A stretch of 40,337 bases of DNA from Nitrospirota bacterium (lineage in GTDB: Bacteria > Nitrospirota > Thermodesulfovibrionia > Thermodesulfovibrionales > UBA1546). This document shows positions 23,389 through 30,554 of the stretch, in pieces. Positions within the stretch are counted from its first letter, which is position 1. Each line of letters opens with the position of its first letter. The translations under genes and the position numbers were made by a program. The notes under the pieces were generated by a model. That model was given only the letters and a program-made list of their open reading frames with translations, made no database searches and was not told where the DNA came from. The stretch is from NCBI GenBank assembly GCA_016208875.1, contig JACQXD010000159.1:1-40337 (forward strand), written 5' to 3'.

Positions 23389-23825
23389 CTTTGCTCCTTC
23401 GCATCTGTGACAACCATTGCAGTGAATTCGGATTCCGTTGCAACTTTATCATCTACCGTACCGATACCCGAAAATCTCCATACATTACCTCGCTGTTGAA
23501 GCACCTTCACCTCAAGCCTCAATTGATCTCCGGGCACAACAGGTTTCCTGAACTTTGACTTTTCTATACTCATAAAATAGACGGCGCTACCCTTGACCCC
23601 CGAACCGAATGCAAGCACGCCTGCAACCTGTGCCAATGCCTCTACCACTAAAACCCCGGGCATTATCGGGTTACCGGGGAAATGTCCCTGAAAGAAAGGT
23701 TCGTTTATCGTAACATTTTTGATCCCTACCGCCTCTATATTCGGCTCCAGTTTGATGATCCTGTCAACCATAAGAAAAGGGTATCTGTGCGGGATTAAAT
23801 TCTGTATACCTTTAACGTCTATCAT
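23385..23825 (-). CDS. fabZ: 3-hydroxyacyl-ACP dehydratase FabZ
   Basis: 146 residues, hot-dog fold. [14 protein letters not shown] at the start, and the [20 protein letters not shown] helix with catalytic His and, further on, Glu, are diagnostic for FabZ. It dehydrates 3-hydroxyacyl-ACP in fatty acid synthesis and competes with LpxA/LpxD for that substrate, which explains its place in this operon. It overlaps lpxD by 14 bases and lpxA by 4. Confidence 0.95.
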   Translation of the reverse strand: MIDVKGIQNLIPHRYPFLMVDRIIKLEPNIEAVGIKNVTINEPFFQGHFPGNPIMPGVLVVEALAQVAGVLAFGSGVKGSAVYFMSIEKSKFRKPVVPGDQLRLEVKVLQQRGNVWRFSGIGTVDDKVATESEFTAMVVTDAKEQR

Positions 23826-24843
23826 TTTTTTCTCTCCTTTCGAAAGTTTCTATCTTTTCTTCAAGTTCCTTTATCTTTTTATTGAGTTCCGGCAGTTTTG
23901 CAAATATCGCGACCGCCTTGAGCCAGTCCCTATGAGGAATGACAGGAGAGCCTGAATAAACTCCTTTTTTAAGATGTCCCATTATTCCGGATTGAGCTCC
24001 TATCATACAGCCGTCATCTAACCTTGCATGGTCGGCAATACCTACCTGACCTCCTATTAGAACATAACTTCCTATTTTAGTGCTCCCTCCGACTCCAACC
24101 TGTGAAACGATGATAGAATTCTCCCCTATCTTCACATTGTGGGCGATCTGGACAAGATTGTCTATTTTTGTGCCTTTACCGATAACTGTGTTGTCTGTAG
24201 TCGCCCTATCAACCGTAACATTTGCGCCAATCTCAACGTCATCCCCGATTATAACGCCGCCTATCTGAGGGATCTTATAATGGATTCCTTTCTCCAATAC
24301 ATAACCGAATCCGTCCGAACCTATCACCGAGCCGGAATGTATTATAACCCTGCTGCCGATCTTTATATCTTCCCGGATCGTTACATTCGGATATATTATG
24401 CACCCGTTTCCAATCACCGAGTTCTCTCCTATAAATACACCGGGATGGATCACGGTATTATCCCCGATAGAGACATTGTCTGCGACAAAGGCAAGGGGAT
24501 GAATCGAGACATCTTTTCCCGGTCTTGCCTTATCGGATACATATGCCTTATCGCTTATACCGGACGGCACGAGAGGCTTAACATAAAAATGCTCCAGAAG
24601 TTTTGCAAAGGCGTATTGCGGATTCGGGACCTTGACCTGCGGCTTTTTTATATCCGATATAAAGTCTTTTACTATTACGCAAGCAGCCCTGCTTTCCGAA
24701 CATTCCCTTACAAGCTTTATACCCGACAGGAATGTTATATCGCCCTCCGACACCTCGGATATACCTGCAACCCCTCTTATCTCCGTCTCCGGGTCACCGG
24801 CTATCTCTCCATGAATCAGCTCCGCAATCTCTTTTAATTTCAT
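23812..24843 (-). CDS. lpxD: UDP-3-O-acylglucosamine N-acyltransferase LpxD
   Basis: 343 residues. An N-terminal uridine-binding domain (about 1-100; [16 protein letters not shown]) is followed by a hexapeptide beta-helix (100-300) with GSDGFGYV and [14 protein letters not shown], which includes the catalytic histidine. The C-terminal coiled tail ([14 protein letters not shown]) is usual. It adds the second acyl chain in lipid A synthesis. It is the first gene of the long minus-strand run, with a GGGG ribosome-binding site 5-6 bases before ATG and a promoter shared face to face with hemC. Confidence 0.95.
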   Translation of the reverse strand: MKLKEIAELIHGEIAGDPETEIRGVAGISEVSEGDITFLSGIKLVRECSESRAACVIVKDFISDIKKPQVKVPNPQYAFAKLLEHFYVKPLVPSGISDKAYVSDKARPGKDVSIHPLAFVADNVSIGDNTVIHPGVFIGENSVIGNGCIIYPNVTIREDIKIGSRVIIHSGSVIGSDGFGYVLEKGIHYKIPQIGGVIIGDDVEIGANVTVDRATTDNTVIGKGTKIDNLVQIAHNVKIGENSIIVSQVGVGGSTKIGSYVLIGGQVGIADHARLDDGCMIGAQSGIMGHLKKGVYSGSPVIPHRDWLKAVAIFAKLPELNKKIKELEEKIETFERREKNDRR

Positions 24844-24866
24844 CTATTCCCCTGATTCAAATCTCC

Positions 24867-24895
24867 TTGAGCTTTTTCTGCTGAGATATTATACT
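24867..24895 (+). promoter_or_regulatory. Sigma-70 promoter of hemC
   Basis: TTGAGC (24867-24872), 17 bases, TATACT (24890-24895). The expected start of transcription lies about 20-25 bases before the hemC start codon. Confidence 0.55.
24888..24893 (-). promoter_or_regulatory. -10 box of the lpxD operon, overlapping that of hemC
   Basis: The minus strand reads TATAAT over the same bases as the plus-strand hemC -10 box. The -35 region is weak. RNA polymerase could occupy only one of the two at a time. Confidence 0.4.
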
Positions 24896-24925
24896 ATAAA
24901 TCTTTAATCCATTTTGGAGATGAAA

Positions 24926-25960
24926 TTGGCAAAAAAGATTGTTATAGGCACGCGAGGAAGCAAACTTGCGTTATGGCAGGCCGAATGGGTCAAGGCAGAA
25001 CTTTTAAAACTCGATCCGGATTTAAGTATCGAATTAAATAAGATAAAGACAACCGGTGACAAAATTCTTGATGTCCCGCTTGCAAAGGTCGGTGGTAAGG
25101 GGCTTTTCGTTAAGGAGTTAGAAGAGGCAATGCTCAGAGGTGAGGCAGACCTTGCCGTTCACAGCATGAAGGATGTGCCAACCGACTTTCCCGTGGGACT
25201 TCATCTGGCAGTAATATGTAAGAGGGAAGATCCGAGGGATGCATTCATTTCACAAATTCAAAATTCAAAGTTCAAAGTTCAAAATTTTAGAAGCCTTCCC
25301 CAATATGCGACCGTTGGGACAAGCAGCTTAAGGCGTTCCTGTCAGCTTTTAAATATTAGGCCGGATTTAAAGATTGAGCAGCTCAGAGGTAATCTTGACA
25401 CGAGATTGAGAAAACTCGACGAAGGACAGTTCGATGCGATAATACTCGCTGCTGCCGGCGTCAAGAGACTCGGATGGGAGAAAAGGATTACCGAGATCAT
25501 AGAACCTGGAATAAGCCTTCCGGCAATAGGTCAGGGTGCTATCGGAATAGAATGCAGGGTTGATGATAAATTTGTTAATAACCTTATTGCACCATTGAAT
25601 CATATAGAGACGTCTATATGCGTCAGGGCGGAAAGGGCATGCCTTAAAAAACTCGAGGGAGGCTGTCAGGTCCCGATCGCCGCACATGCACGATTAATCA
25701 GCTATCAGCAGTCAGCCATTAGCAGTCAGAAAAATTCCGCAATCCGCAATCCGCAATCCGAATTATTAGTTATGGATGGCCTTGTCGGAAGTGTCTTGGG
25801 TGATAAGATTATTAAGGCTCATATCGAGGGGAATCCGGAAGACGCGGAATCCATTGGACTTAAACTCGCCGAAGACCTTCTTTCCAAGGGCGCAAAAGAA
25901 ATACTCGATGAAGTTTATGGCAAAGGCATACGGCCCGTTAACGGTGAGATAGCGAGTTAG
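24926..25960 (+). CDS. hemC: Porphobilinogen deaminase (hydroxymethylbilane synthase)
   Basis: About 344 residues against a usual 305-315. The start is most likely TTG 24926, 6 bases after GGAG; ATG 24920 overlaps that site. Motifs are complete: [42 protein letters not shown] with the catalytic Asp, [11 protein letters not shown], and [11 protein letters not shown] with the cysteine that holds the dipyrromethane cofactor. It makes the linear tetrapyrrole for haem and sirohaem, in demand here because of the many c-type haems. The extra length comes from two in-frame repeat insertions, [12 protein letters not shown] near residue 112 and [19 protein letters not shown] with its continuation near 255, both in surface loops. 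Confidence 0.94.
   Translation: MAKKIVIGTRGSKLALWQAEWVKAELLKLDPDLSIELNKIKTTGDKILDVPLAKVGGKGLFVKELEEAMLRGEADLAVHSMKDVPTDFPVGLHLAVICKREDPRDAFISQIQNSKFKVQNFRSLPQYATVGTSSLRRSCQLLNIRPDLKIEQLRGNLDTRLRKLDEGQFDAIILAAAGVKRLGWEKRITEIIEPGISLPAIGQGAIGIECRVDDKFVNNLIAPLNHIETSICVRAERACLKKLEGGCQVPIAAHARLISYQQSAISSQKNSAIRNPQSELLVMDGLVGSVLGDKIIKAHIEGNPEDAESIGLKLAEDLLSKGAKEILDEVYGKGIRPVNGEIAS
25252..25290. repeat. ACAAATTCAAAATTCAAAG repeat inserted in hemC, first site
   Basis: Dispersed AAATTCAAAATTCAAAG words read through in frame between [10 protein letters not shown] and [11 protein letters not shown], a loop of variable length in the family. Confidence 0.75.
25690..25765. repeat. AGCTATCAGCAGTCAGC and CCGCAATCCGCAATCCG repeats inserted in hemC, second site
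   Basis: Two repeat words lie next to each other: the AGCTATCAGC family and a tandem 7-base CCGCAAT unit (three copies). They are translated in frame in domain 3, just after the cofactor-binding cysteine motif. Confidence 0.75.
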
Positions 25961-25971
25961 CCGGTTGGTTC

Positions 25972-26877
25972 TCAGTGAGAATGGCCTGCATGTCTATCGT
26001 CACTACGAATCCGGCAATAAAGTTCGTTGCCCCCGCATTCTGCACATTCTATCTGTATCACCGAGTGTTTAATGCCGAGATGTAAGAGTCTGTGTTCGAT
26101 CTCTTTTCTAATCGAATCGGCCTCACTTATCTTCCGGTCGGGAATCTGCACGTGTGCAGAGAAGGCAGGGATCCCGTGTCCTATCGACCAAACATGAACA
26201 TCATGTACGCACGTTATTCCCGGAATTTCAGAGATTAATGTTGAAATTTCTTCCGGATGAAATCCTATCGGACTTAACTCAAGAAATATCCAGAACGCCT
26301 CCTTTATAACACGGGTTCCACCTACTATTACAATAATACCCACAAATCCACTCGCTATCGGATCAACAAGTACCCAGCCTGTAAATTTTATTGTTATCCC
26401 GGCGATAATTACTCCAGCCGACGAAATAGTATCGCCCAGCACATGAAGCCATGCACTTTTTATATTTAAATCCTTATGCCCTCTGCTGAGAATCGAGGTC
26501 ATAATAAGATTGCCTGCAAGACCCGCGGAGGCTACGATCAACATTAATGAAGAGTTAATCTCAGGAGGTGCAAGAAAACGCTTATATGCCTCTATGAAGA
26601 TAAAAACGGCAATGACTACAAGACTGACTCCGTTTATAAGGGCAGCAAGTAAACCTATTCTCTGGTATCCGTAGGTTGCCCTGTAGTCGGAGGGTCTTCT
26701 CATTATCAAAGCCGCAGTAAGGCTCAATCCCAATGCAAAGGCATCGGTCAGCACATGGCCTGCATCGCTTAGAAGGGCAAGACTATTGCTTATTATCCCG
26801 CCGATTACCTCTCCGATAAGAATCAGCAGCGTTACAGTCAAACTCCATAACAGTCTTTTTATCGAAGATGCTTCCAT
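25972..26877 (-). CDS. Cation diffusion facilitator, CzcD/ZitB-type exporter
   Basis: 301 residues with six membrane segments. Two metal-site motifs of the HxxxD type (LLSDAGHVLTD with a second half at SAWLHVLGD) mark zinc-transporting members. A cytoplasmic domain (about 205-285) and a Cys/His-rich tail (CAECGGNELYC, HAGHSH) probably bind metal. It exports Zn2+ or similar ions in exchange for protons. It is convergent with hemC, whose stop lies 11 bases away, and no operon partner is seen. Confidence 0.92.
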   Translation of the reverse strand: MEASSIKRLLWSLTVTLLILIGEVIGGIISNSLALLSDAGHVLTDAFALGLSLTAALIMRRPSDYRATYGYQRIGLLAALINGVSLVVIAVFIFIEAYKRFLAPPEINSSLMLIVASAGLAGNLIMTSILSRGHKDLNIKSAWLHVLGDTISSAGVIIAGITIKFTGWVLVDPIASGFVGIIVIVGGTRVIKEAFWIFLELSPIGFHPEEISTLISEIPGITCVHDVHVWSIGHGIPAFSAHVQIPDRKISEADSIRKEIEHRLLHLGIKHSVIQIECAECGGNELYCRIRSDDRHAGHSH

Positions 26878-27105
26878 ATTATCTGCTCCTTCTTTTACTT
26901 TAACCTAAATCGGGCGATTTTACTAAAATCCCCTACCAATCCATTTAAAAAGGTAACTTTGTAGAGCCCTTCCCCTTGTGTTATTATATTTTCTATAAAT
27001 GATGCACATCTGTCCAAAATAAAATTTAGCTTCTTCAGGGTTTAGTGTGGGTATAATAGTGTGCAGATATAATAAAGTCTCCCTCTGGCAAAGATATACT
27101 CTTGT
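26878..27105. other. Intergenic stretch without recognisable gene
   Basis: No open frame of merit. A TATAAT box lies at 27052-27057 on the plus strand without a good -35 box. It ends at the left arm of the DUF559-bearing element. Confidence 0.5.
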
Positions 27106-27341
27106 CCCCCCTTTGGCAAAGGGGGGTGAGGGGGGATTTTAAGAACAGATGCTTTCTTATGATAAAGAAGAAGAGGGAAGAACAAAAGATGGGCGGAGAG
27201 ATGAGTTTATGAGAAGCATTGGATTACGGGTTTTGAGATTTTCTGACAGAGAAGTTTTTGAAAACATAGAAGGCGTAATTAAAAGATAGGGGGAAATTTA
27301 TGATTTATAAAATCTCCCCTAACCCCTCTTTTCCAAAGAGG
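27106..27341. mobile_element. Hairpin-armed element enclosing a DUF559 remnant
   Basis: The left arm is a CCCCCCTTTGG-type hairpin (27106-27126), then TGAGGGGGGATTTTA. The right arm is ATAAAATCTCCCCTAACC (27308-27325) running into hairpin CCTCTTTTCCAAAGAGG (27325-27341). Read inward, both arms give hairpin, short spacer, G-tract, GATTTTA, so they are terminal inverted repeats of about 35 bases. Between them lies a 46-codon remnant of a DUF559 endonuclease gene. The empty pair at 17650-17740 has the same arms. The M56-like protease gene begins 34 bases beyond the right arm. Confidence 0.75.
27149..27289 (+). pseudogene. DUF559 (Vsr-like) endonuclease, internally deleted
   Basis: The frame runs from MLSYDK to a stop and ends GLRVLRFSDREVFENIEG plus VIKR. 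The N-terminal six residues and the last 35 or so are those of full-length DUF559 proteins, which are about 115-130 residues. The middle, with the conserved nuclease core (LLW..., VDFYC, IEIDGGQH), is missing, replaced by an abrupt join at EEEGRTKDGRRDEF. DUF559 is related in fold to the Vsr mismatch endonuclease. The remnant cannot be an active nuclease. Confidence 0.75.
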
Positions 27342-27375
27342 CGGATCCACAGGAAAGCCAGTAGAACCAAAATTT

Positions 27376-28356
27376 ATGAAATTCTTTGATTCATATATGG
27401 GCATGTTCATTGCCCAGTCAGTTCTTCATTCCCTCATAGCTGCAATAATCGTCGACAGGGCAATTCAGATATGGGGGATCGGCGATCCTCTGGTAAAACA
27501 GAGGTTTTGCCTAATTGTCATCCTGTTTCCCATCTTTTCTTTCCATGGGTATCAGATGATAAATCCAGAGAGGGGGGCGATATCTTTCAGATTAAATGCG
27601 ATCTTTGATATCAACAGATGGCTTAAGCTGGAGTTTTGGAATATCCCTCTGGGTCTGCTGTTCATTTTGATTTTATCCGGTACCACCCTTATCTTTTTTT
27701 TTCAAGAGATGATCCCCATACTCAGGCATACCTTTGAATCAAAGGAACACGCATTCCATGAAAAAAAGGCCGATGACTATCCTCCTATAAGCGATGCACT
27801 AAGAGGCCTGTCCGTAGAGAAGCCGGAAACCTTTATTATAGAGGATAGGGATCGTATATTATTTTCCATAATGGGAGAAAGACCTGCAATATTTTTATCC
27901 ACCGGACTTGTAGAAATATTGAACAGCGAGGAAATAGTGACGGCAATTGCCCATGAGATTGCACATATCAGGAGGAACAAGCGACCGATACTCGTTATTG
28001 TTTTTATACTGAGGGTGCTGATGTTTTTTAATCCTGTAGTTCTTTTGGAGTTCAGACGGGCAGTTCAGGAGGAAGAAAAAATATGCGATGATATGGCTGT
28101 CTCTTTAACGCAGAAACCCCATGTACTGGCCGAAACCCTGAGAAAACTTTATTATGAAGTGAAAGATTTTAACCCCCTAAAGAATGGTAATCTTTCTAAT
28201 TTAAAGGATTCTCTTGAGGAATACAGCCACAATATCCATATAATGAACAGGATTATAAGACTTGAACAGGGATCGGTATCCGGGAATGGCGGTGAATGGA
28301 TGAAATTTATACTTACGCTTGCGGTCATCGTAGTAATAAACTATTTTGTCGTATAA
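27376..28356 (+). CDS. Membrane metallopeptidase, M48/M56 type
   Basis: 326 residues. Hydrophobic segments lie near 10-25, 43-60, 88-110, 203-220 and at the C-terminus (WMKFILTLAVIVVINYF). Zinc motif HEIAH at 193-197, preceded by the conserved RPAIFLSTGLVEILNSEE and followed by EEEKICDDMAVSL, which supplies the third ligand region. This is the BlaR1/M56 or HtpX-like arrangement of a protease facing the membrane. No sensor domain or BlaI-type repressor gene is nearby. It is followed after 12 bases by an unknown membrane-anchored protein, probably its partner or substrate. Confidence 0.82.
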   Translation: MKFFDSYMGMFIAQSVLHSLIAAIIVDRAIQIWGIGDPLVKQRFCLIVILFPIFSFHGYQMINPERGAISFRLNAIFDINRWLKLEFWNIPLGLLFILILSGTTLIFFFQEMIPILRHTFESKEHAFHEKKADDYPPISDALRGLSVEKPETFIIEDRDRILFSIMGERPAIFLSTGLVEILNSEEIVTAIAHEIAHIRRNKRPILVIVFILRVLMFFNPVVLLEFRRAVQEEEKICDDMAVSLTQKPHVLAETLRKLYYEVKDFNPLKNGNLSNLKDSLEEYSHNIHIMNRIIRLEQGSVSGNGGEWMKFILTLAVIVVINYFVV

Positions 28357-28368
28357 TGAGGAAAAAGA

Positions 28369-28899
28369 ATGCGTAAAAATTTTCTAAATTTTATTTTTTT
28401 CGGGATAACCATTACAATCTTGATTACAACGTTAAAGGTTCTTAATTGGTTGCCTACGGTATTTCATGAAGGCGCTATGAGAAAATACGATAATATCGAA
28501 GAAGTAAGGGTAAAGTTAAGGATTAAAGAAGTATATATCCCGTCTTATTTTCCTCAAAGCATAAAATGGCCTCCATCCGATATATTCGCACAAGCTAAAC
28601 CTTTTACCGCTATCGTAATGGAATTTAAAAATGCGGCAAAGGGAGATACCACACTCATAATATCCCAGGTTACCGCCGGTTCTAATTTTATTTACGATAG
28701 AAAAATAAAGATGCTGCAGACGAGGGAAAGGATAAACTATCCGTTAAAAGGCAGAAATGCATCTTTAGAGGTTGGGGTATGCGTGAATGATGAGCCGTGC
28801 AGCCGGATTTCATGGGATGAAGGGGAATACAGGATAAATGCCGTAATGAAATCAACCCCTATCGACTTGCTGAAGATCGCAGAAAGTATGCTTCATTAA
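28369..28899 (+). CDS. Membrane-anchored protein of unknown function, partner of the protease
   Basis: 176 residues. One membrane segment lies near the N-terminus (FLNFIFFGITITILITTLKV), followed by a soluble domain with the pattern EVYIPSYFPQSIKWPPSDIF and a CVNDEPC pair of cysteines. I do not recognise the family. The close spacing after the peptidase gene and the extracytoplasmic domain suggest a co-expressed partner. Confidence 0.65.
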   Translation: MRKNFLNFIFFGITITILITTLKVLNWLPTVFHEGAMRKYDNIEEVRVKLRIKEVYIPSYFPQSIKWPPSDIFAQAKPFTAIVMEFKNAAKGDTTLIISQVTAGSNFIYDRKIKMLQTRERINYPLKGRNASLEVGVCVNDEPCSRISWDEGEYRINAVMKSTPIDLLKIAESMLH

Positions 28900-28926
28900 C
28901 CTGCTTTTTTCAAAACAATTACTGAG

Positions 28927-29066
28927 ATAGACAGGATATAGTACCTTCGCTCATTCTCAGTCGCCTGAAGCGACCTCCGAGGCTTTTGCCTCTTGATTTT
29001 ATATTATAAAAACACCCTGTCGGACTATCGGCAAAAAAATCCGCTCTGATACTATATCCTGTCTAT
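28927..29066. mobile_element. MITE-like element with 17-base perfect terminal inverted repeats
   Basis: ATAGACAGGATATAGTA (28927-28943) and its exact complement TACTATATCCTGTCTAT (29050-29066) bound a 140-base element without coding capacity. Inside are two small hairpins: GTCGC-CTGAA-GCGAC, and GAGGC-TTTT-GCCTC. The terminal TA on each side could be a duplicated TA target, as with IS630/Tc1-type elements. It lies in the 363-base gap before the small membrane protein gene; the rest of the gap holds one further inverted repeat. Confidence 0.75.
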
Positions 29067-29145
29067 GGATTTATGAATTAAGTGGGTTACAATTCCACTC
29101 ACCTCGGATAATCTTCGATTTTAAACAAAATTCCTGCACGTATTA

Positions 29146-29179
29146 GGAAAGAATTCCATGGGAAATAGGAATTTCTTCC
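29146..29179. repeat. GGAAAGAATTCC...GGAATTTCTTCC inverted repeat upstream of the cytochrome cluster
   Basis: Two 12-base arms (29146-29157 and 29168-29179) match with two mismatches around a 10-base loop. It lies about 85 bases before the first gene of the electron-transfer cluster and could be an operator or a leader hairpin. Confidence 0.5.
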
Positions 29180-29262
29180 AATTACATTCGATTGAATCAT
29201 CTGTTATTGTGTAATCGAGAGAACGGGAAAAGAGAAAATTTATAGGAAAGGAGGTGAAGAAA

Positions 29263-29511
29263 ATGATGGCATACTATGAAGAAAAACACGAGATAGGGAA
29301 AGGCGTGGTCATGTTGCTGCTGGGGCCGGTCATAGGTCTCCTCTATGTGATATTTCTGCCGTTCATAGCAATCGCAACAATAACCACACTGGTAGCGAGA
29401 AAGGTTCTGGGCGGCGTATTGAGTTTGGTAAGAAATATCGTATCGTTCGGATGGAAACCCTCGGAGGCGTATCTGTCAGGCAGGAAGAGAAAGAAAAAAG
29501 ACGGAAGCTGA
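29263..29511 (+). CDS. Small membrane protein with FGWKPSEAYL tail, copy 1
   Basis: 82 residues from ATG 29263, 8 bases after the strong site AAAGGAGG; an earlier GTG is part of that site. A hydrophobic hairpin (about 12-45) is followed by FGWKPSEAYLSGRKRKKK. The next gene has the same C-terminal signature and a similar hydrophobic region, so the two are paralogues. I do not know the family. Their position directly before the cytochrome genes suggests small accessory membrane subunits. Confidence 0.7.
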   Translation: MMAYYEEKHEIGKGVVMLLLGPVIGLLYVIFLPFIAIATITTLVARKVLGGVLSLVRNIVSFGWKPSEAYLSGRKRKKKDGS

Positions 29512-29566
29512 CTTTGGCTGCAAAAGGGTCGGCTGACGGGAATTCGGAAAAAAGACAAAAGAATGG

Positions 29567-29591
29567 ATTCCCGCTTAATGACGGCGGGAAT
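29567..29591. repeat. ATTCCCGC...GCGGGAAT hairpin
   Basis: An 8-base perfect stem with a 9-base loop, of the widespread GGATTCCCGC...GCGGGAAT repeat type, in the gap between the two small membrane protein genes. Confidence 0.65.
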
Positions 29592-29609
29592 TAGAAAAAG
29601 GAGGAAAAG

Positions 29610-29999
29610 ATGCATACACTGTTCGATTTTTTAACTTATGTTAAAGGGATAGAGTATATAATAGCCGTCCTGTTTATTGTAGGATATATCCTCTACTGGG
29701 AGCTATTAAAGCCAAGGCCTTTCAAGTCGCTGGTGCATACTGCCAAGGATGATCTGGCTCATATTAAAAGGACAGGAACAATGCAGACCGTCAGAAAGAT
29801 AGCAACTGCACCGTTTATCGGTCTGGCTTATATCGTTGCACTACCGTTTGTCTTTATGTTCACGCTCGGCACAACCGTGATTAACGGTATATTGGGTCTG
29901 GCAGGAAGAGAGGCATCGTTCGGGTGGAGACCCACAGAGGCTTATCTGGCGGGCAAGAAAAAGGAAAAGGGAGAAGATAAACAGGATGAAGAGAAGTAA
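29610..29999 (+). CDS. Small membrane protein with FGWRPTEAYL tail, copy 2
   Basis: 129 residues with a good ribosome-binding site (AGGAGG). It has an N-terminal membrane segment (IEYIIAVLFIVGYILYWELL), a short linker, a second hydrophobic region (FIGLAYIVALPFVFMFTLG) and then SFGWRPTEAYLAGKKKEKG. The second half matches the neighbouring 82-residue protein. The function is unknown. The N-terminal segment resembles that of subunits that anchor electron-transfer complexes, but this is only suggestive. Confidence 0.72.
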   Translation: MHTLFDFLTYVKGIEYIIAVLFIVGYILYWELLKPRPFKSLVHTAKDDLAHIKRTGTMQTVRKIATAPFIGLAYIVALPFVFMFTLGTTVINGILGLAGREASFGWRPTEAYLAGKKKEKGEDKQDEEK

Positions 30000-30015
30000 A
30001 TTCCGAGTTAATATC

Positions 30016-30059
30016 CGGCAATCCCGTGTGAATGTGATATTCTTCTCATGGAATTGCCG
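30016..30059. repeat. CGGCAATCCC...GGAATTGCCG inverted repeat
   Basis: Arms at 30016-30025 and 30050-30059 match in 9 of 10 positions around a 24-base loop. It lies between the second small membrane protein and the cytochrome gene, 18 bases before the cytochrome start codon. Confidence 0.5.
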
Positions 30060-30077
30060 AGTAAGGATGGGAAATAA

Positions 30078-30533
30078 ATGAAAAGAACAGTAATAGCAGC
30101 GATCGTTATGAGTATTTTTTTTGCAACAGCCATCTATGCGGAAATGTCGGCAAAGATTCCTGTGATCGTTAAGCTCGACAGCCTGTCCGTAAAATACGAA
30201 CCGGTTCGGTTTGATCATTCGAAACATGTCTCTATTGCAGCAAACTGTGGAATGTGCCATCACCAGCACGGTGACAGCGGAAAACTGCCGTGTAAAGAGT
30301 GCCATTCCGTTACCCCTGCGACTTTCAAGAACTCGGTCTGTAATAATTTTATGGCTTGTAAGGATTGTCATAGTTCTTACGACCCTGCAAATCCGGCTAT
30401 GCCGGGCCTTAAGACCGCATACCATCAAACGTGTTTTCAATGCCACAAGGGTATGGGTAATGTAGGGGTAGATCCTAAGGGTTGTGCAGAGATGTGTCAT
30501 GCAGTAAAAGAACAAAAAACGAGTCTTAAATAA
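30078..30533 (+). CDS. Periplasmic multiheme cytochrome, class III (c3/c7)-like
   Basis: 151 residues with a signal peptide ending near ATAIYA. Four standard haem sites are seen: CGMCH (57-61), CKECH (72-76), CKDCH (94-98) and CFQCH (119-123). A fifth, CAEMCH (136-141), has three residues between the cysteines (CX3CH) and may or may not carry haem. VRFDHSKHV gives the histidine ligand pattern of the c3/c7 class. It probably passes electrons between the membrane complex encoded next and periplasmic or outer-membrane carriers. Confidence 0.88.
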   Translation: MKRTVIAAIVMSIFFATAIYAEMSAKIPVIVKLDSLSVKYEPVRFDHSKHVSIAANCGMCHHQHGDSGKLPCKECHSVTPATFKNSVCNNFMACKDCHSSYDPANPAMPGLKTAYHQTCFQCHKGMGNVGVDPKGCAEMCHAVKEQKTSLK

Positions 30534-30554
30534 TGAGTTTATAAGGAGGAGTTT

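Noticed and set aside
24139-24837. 232-codon open frame on the plus strand opposite lpxD
   Set aside because: Shadow of the hexapeptide-repeat gene; its composition is biased by the repeats and it has no ribosome-binding site.
29841-30515. 224-codon minus-strand frame across the small membrane protein and cytochrome genes
   Set aside because: It runs across two well-supported plus-strand genes with signal peptide and haem motifs and has no family resemblance.
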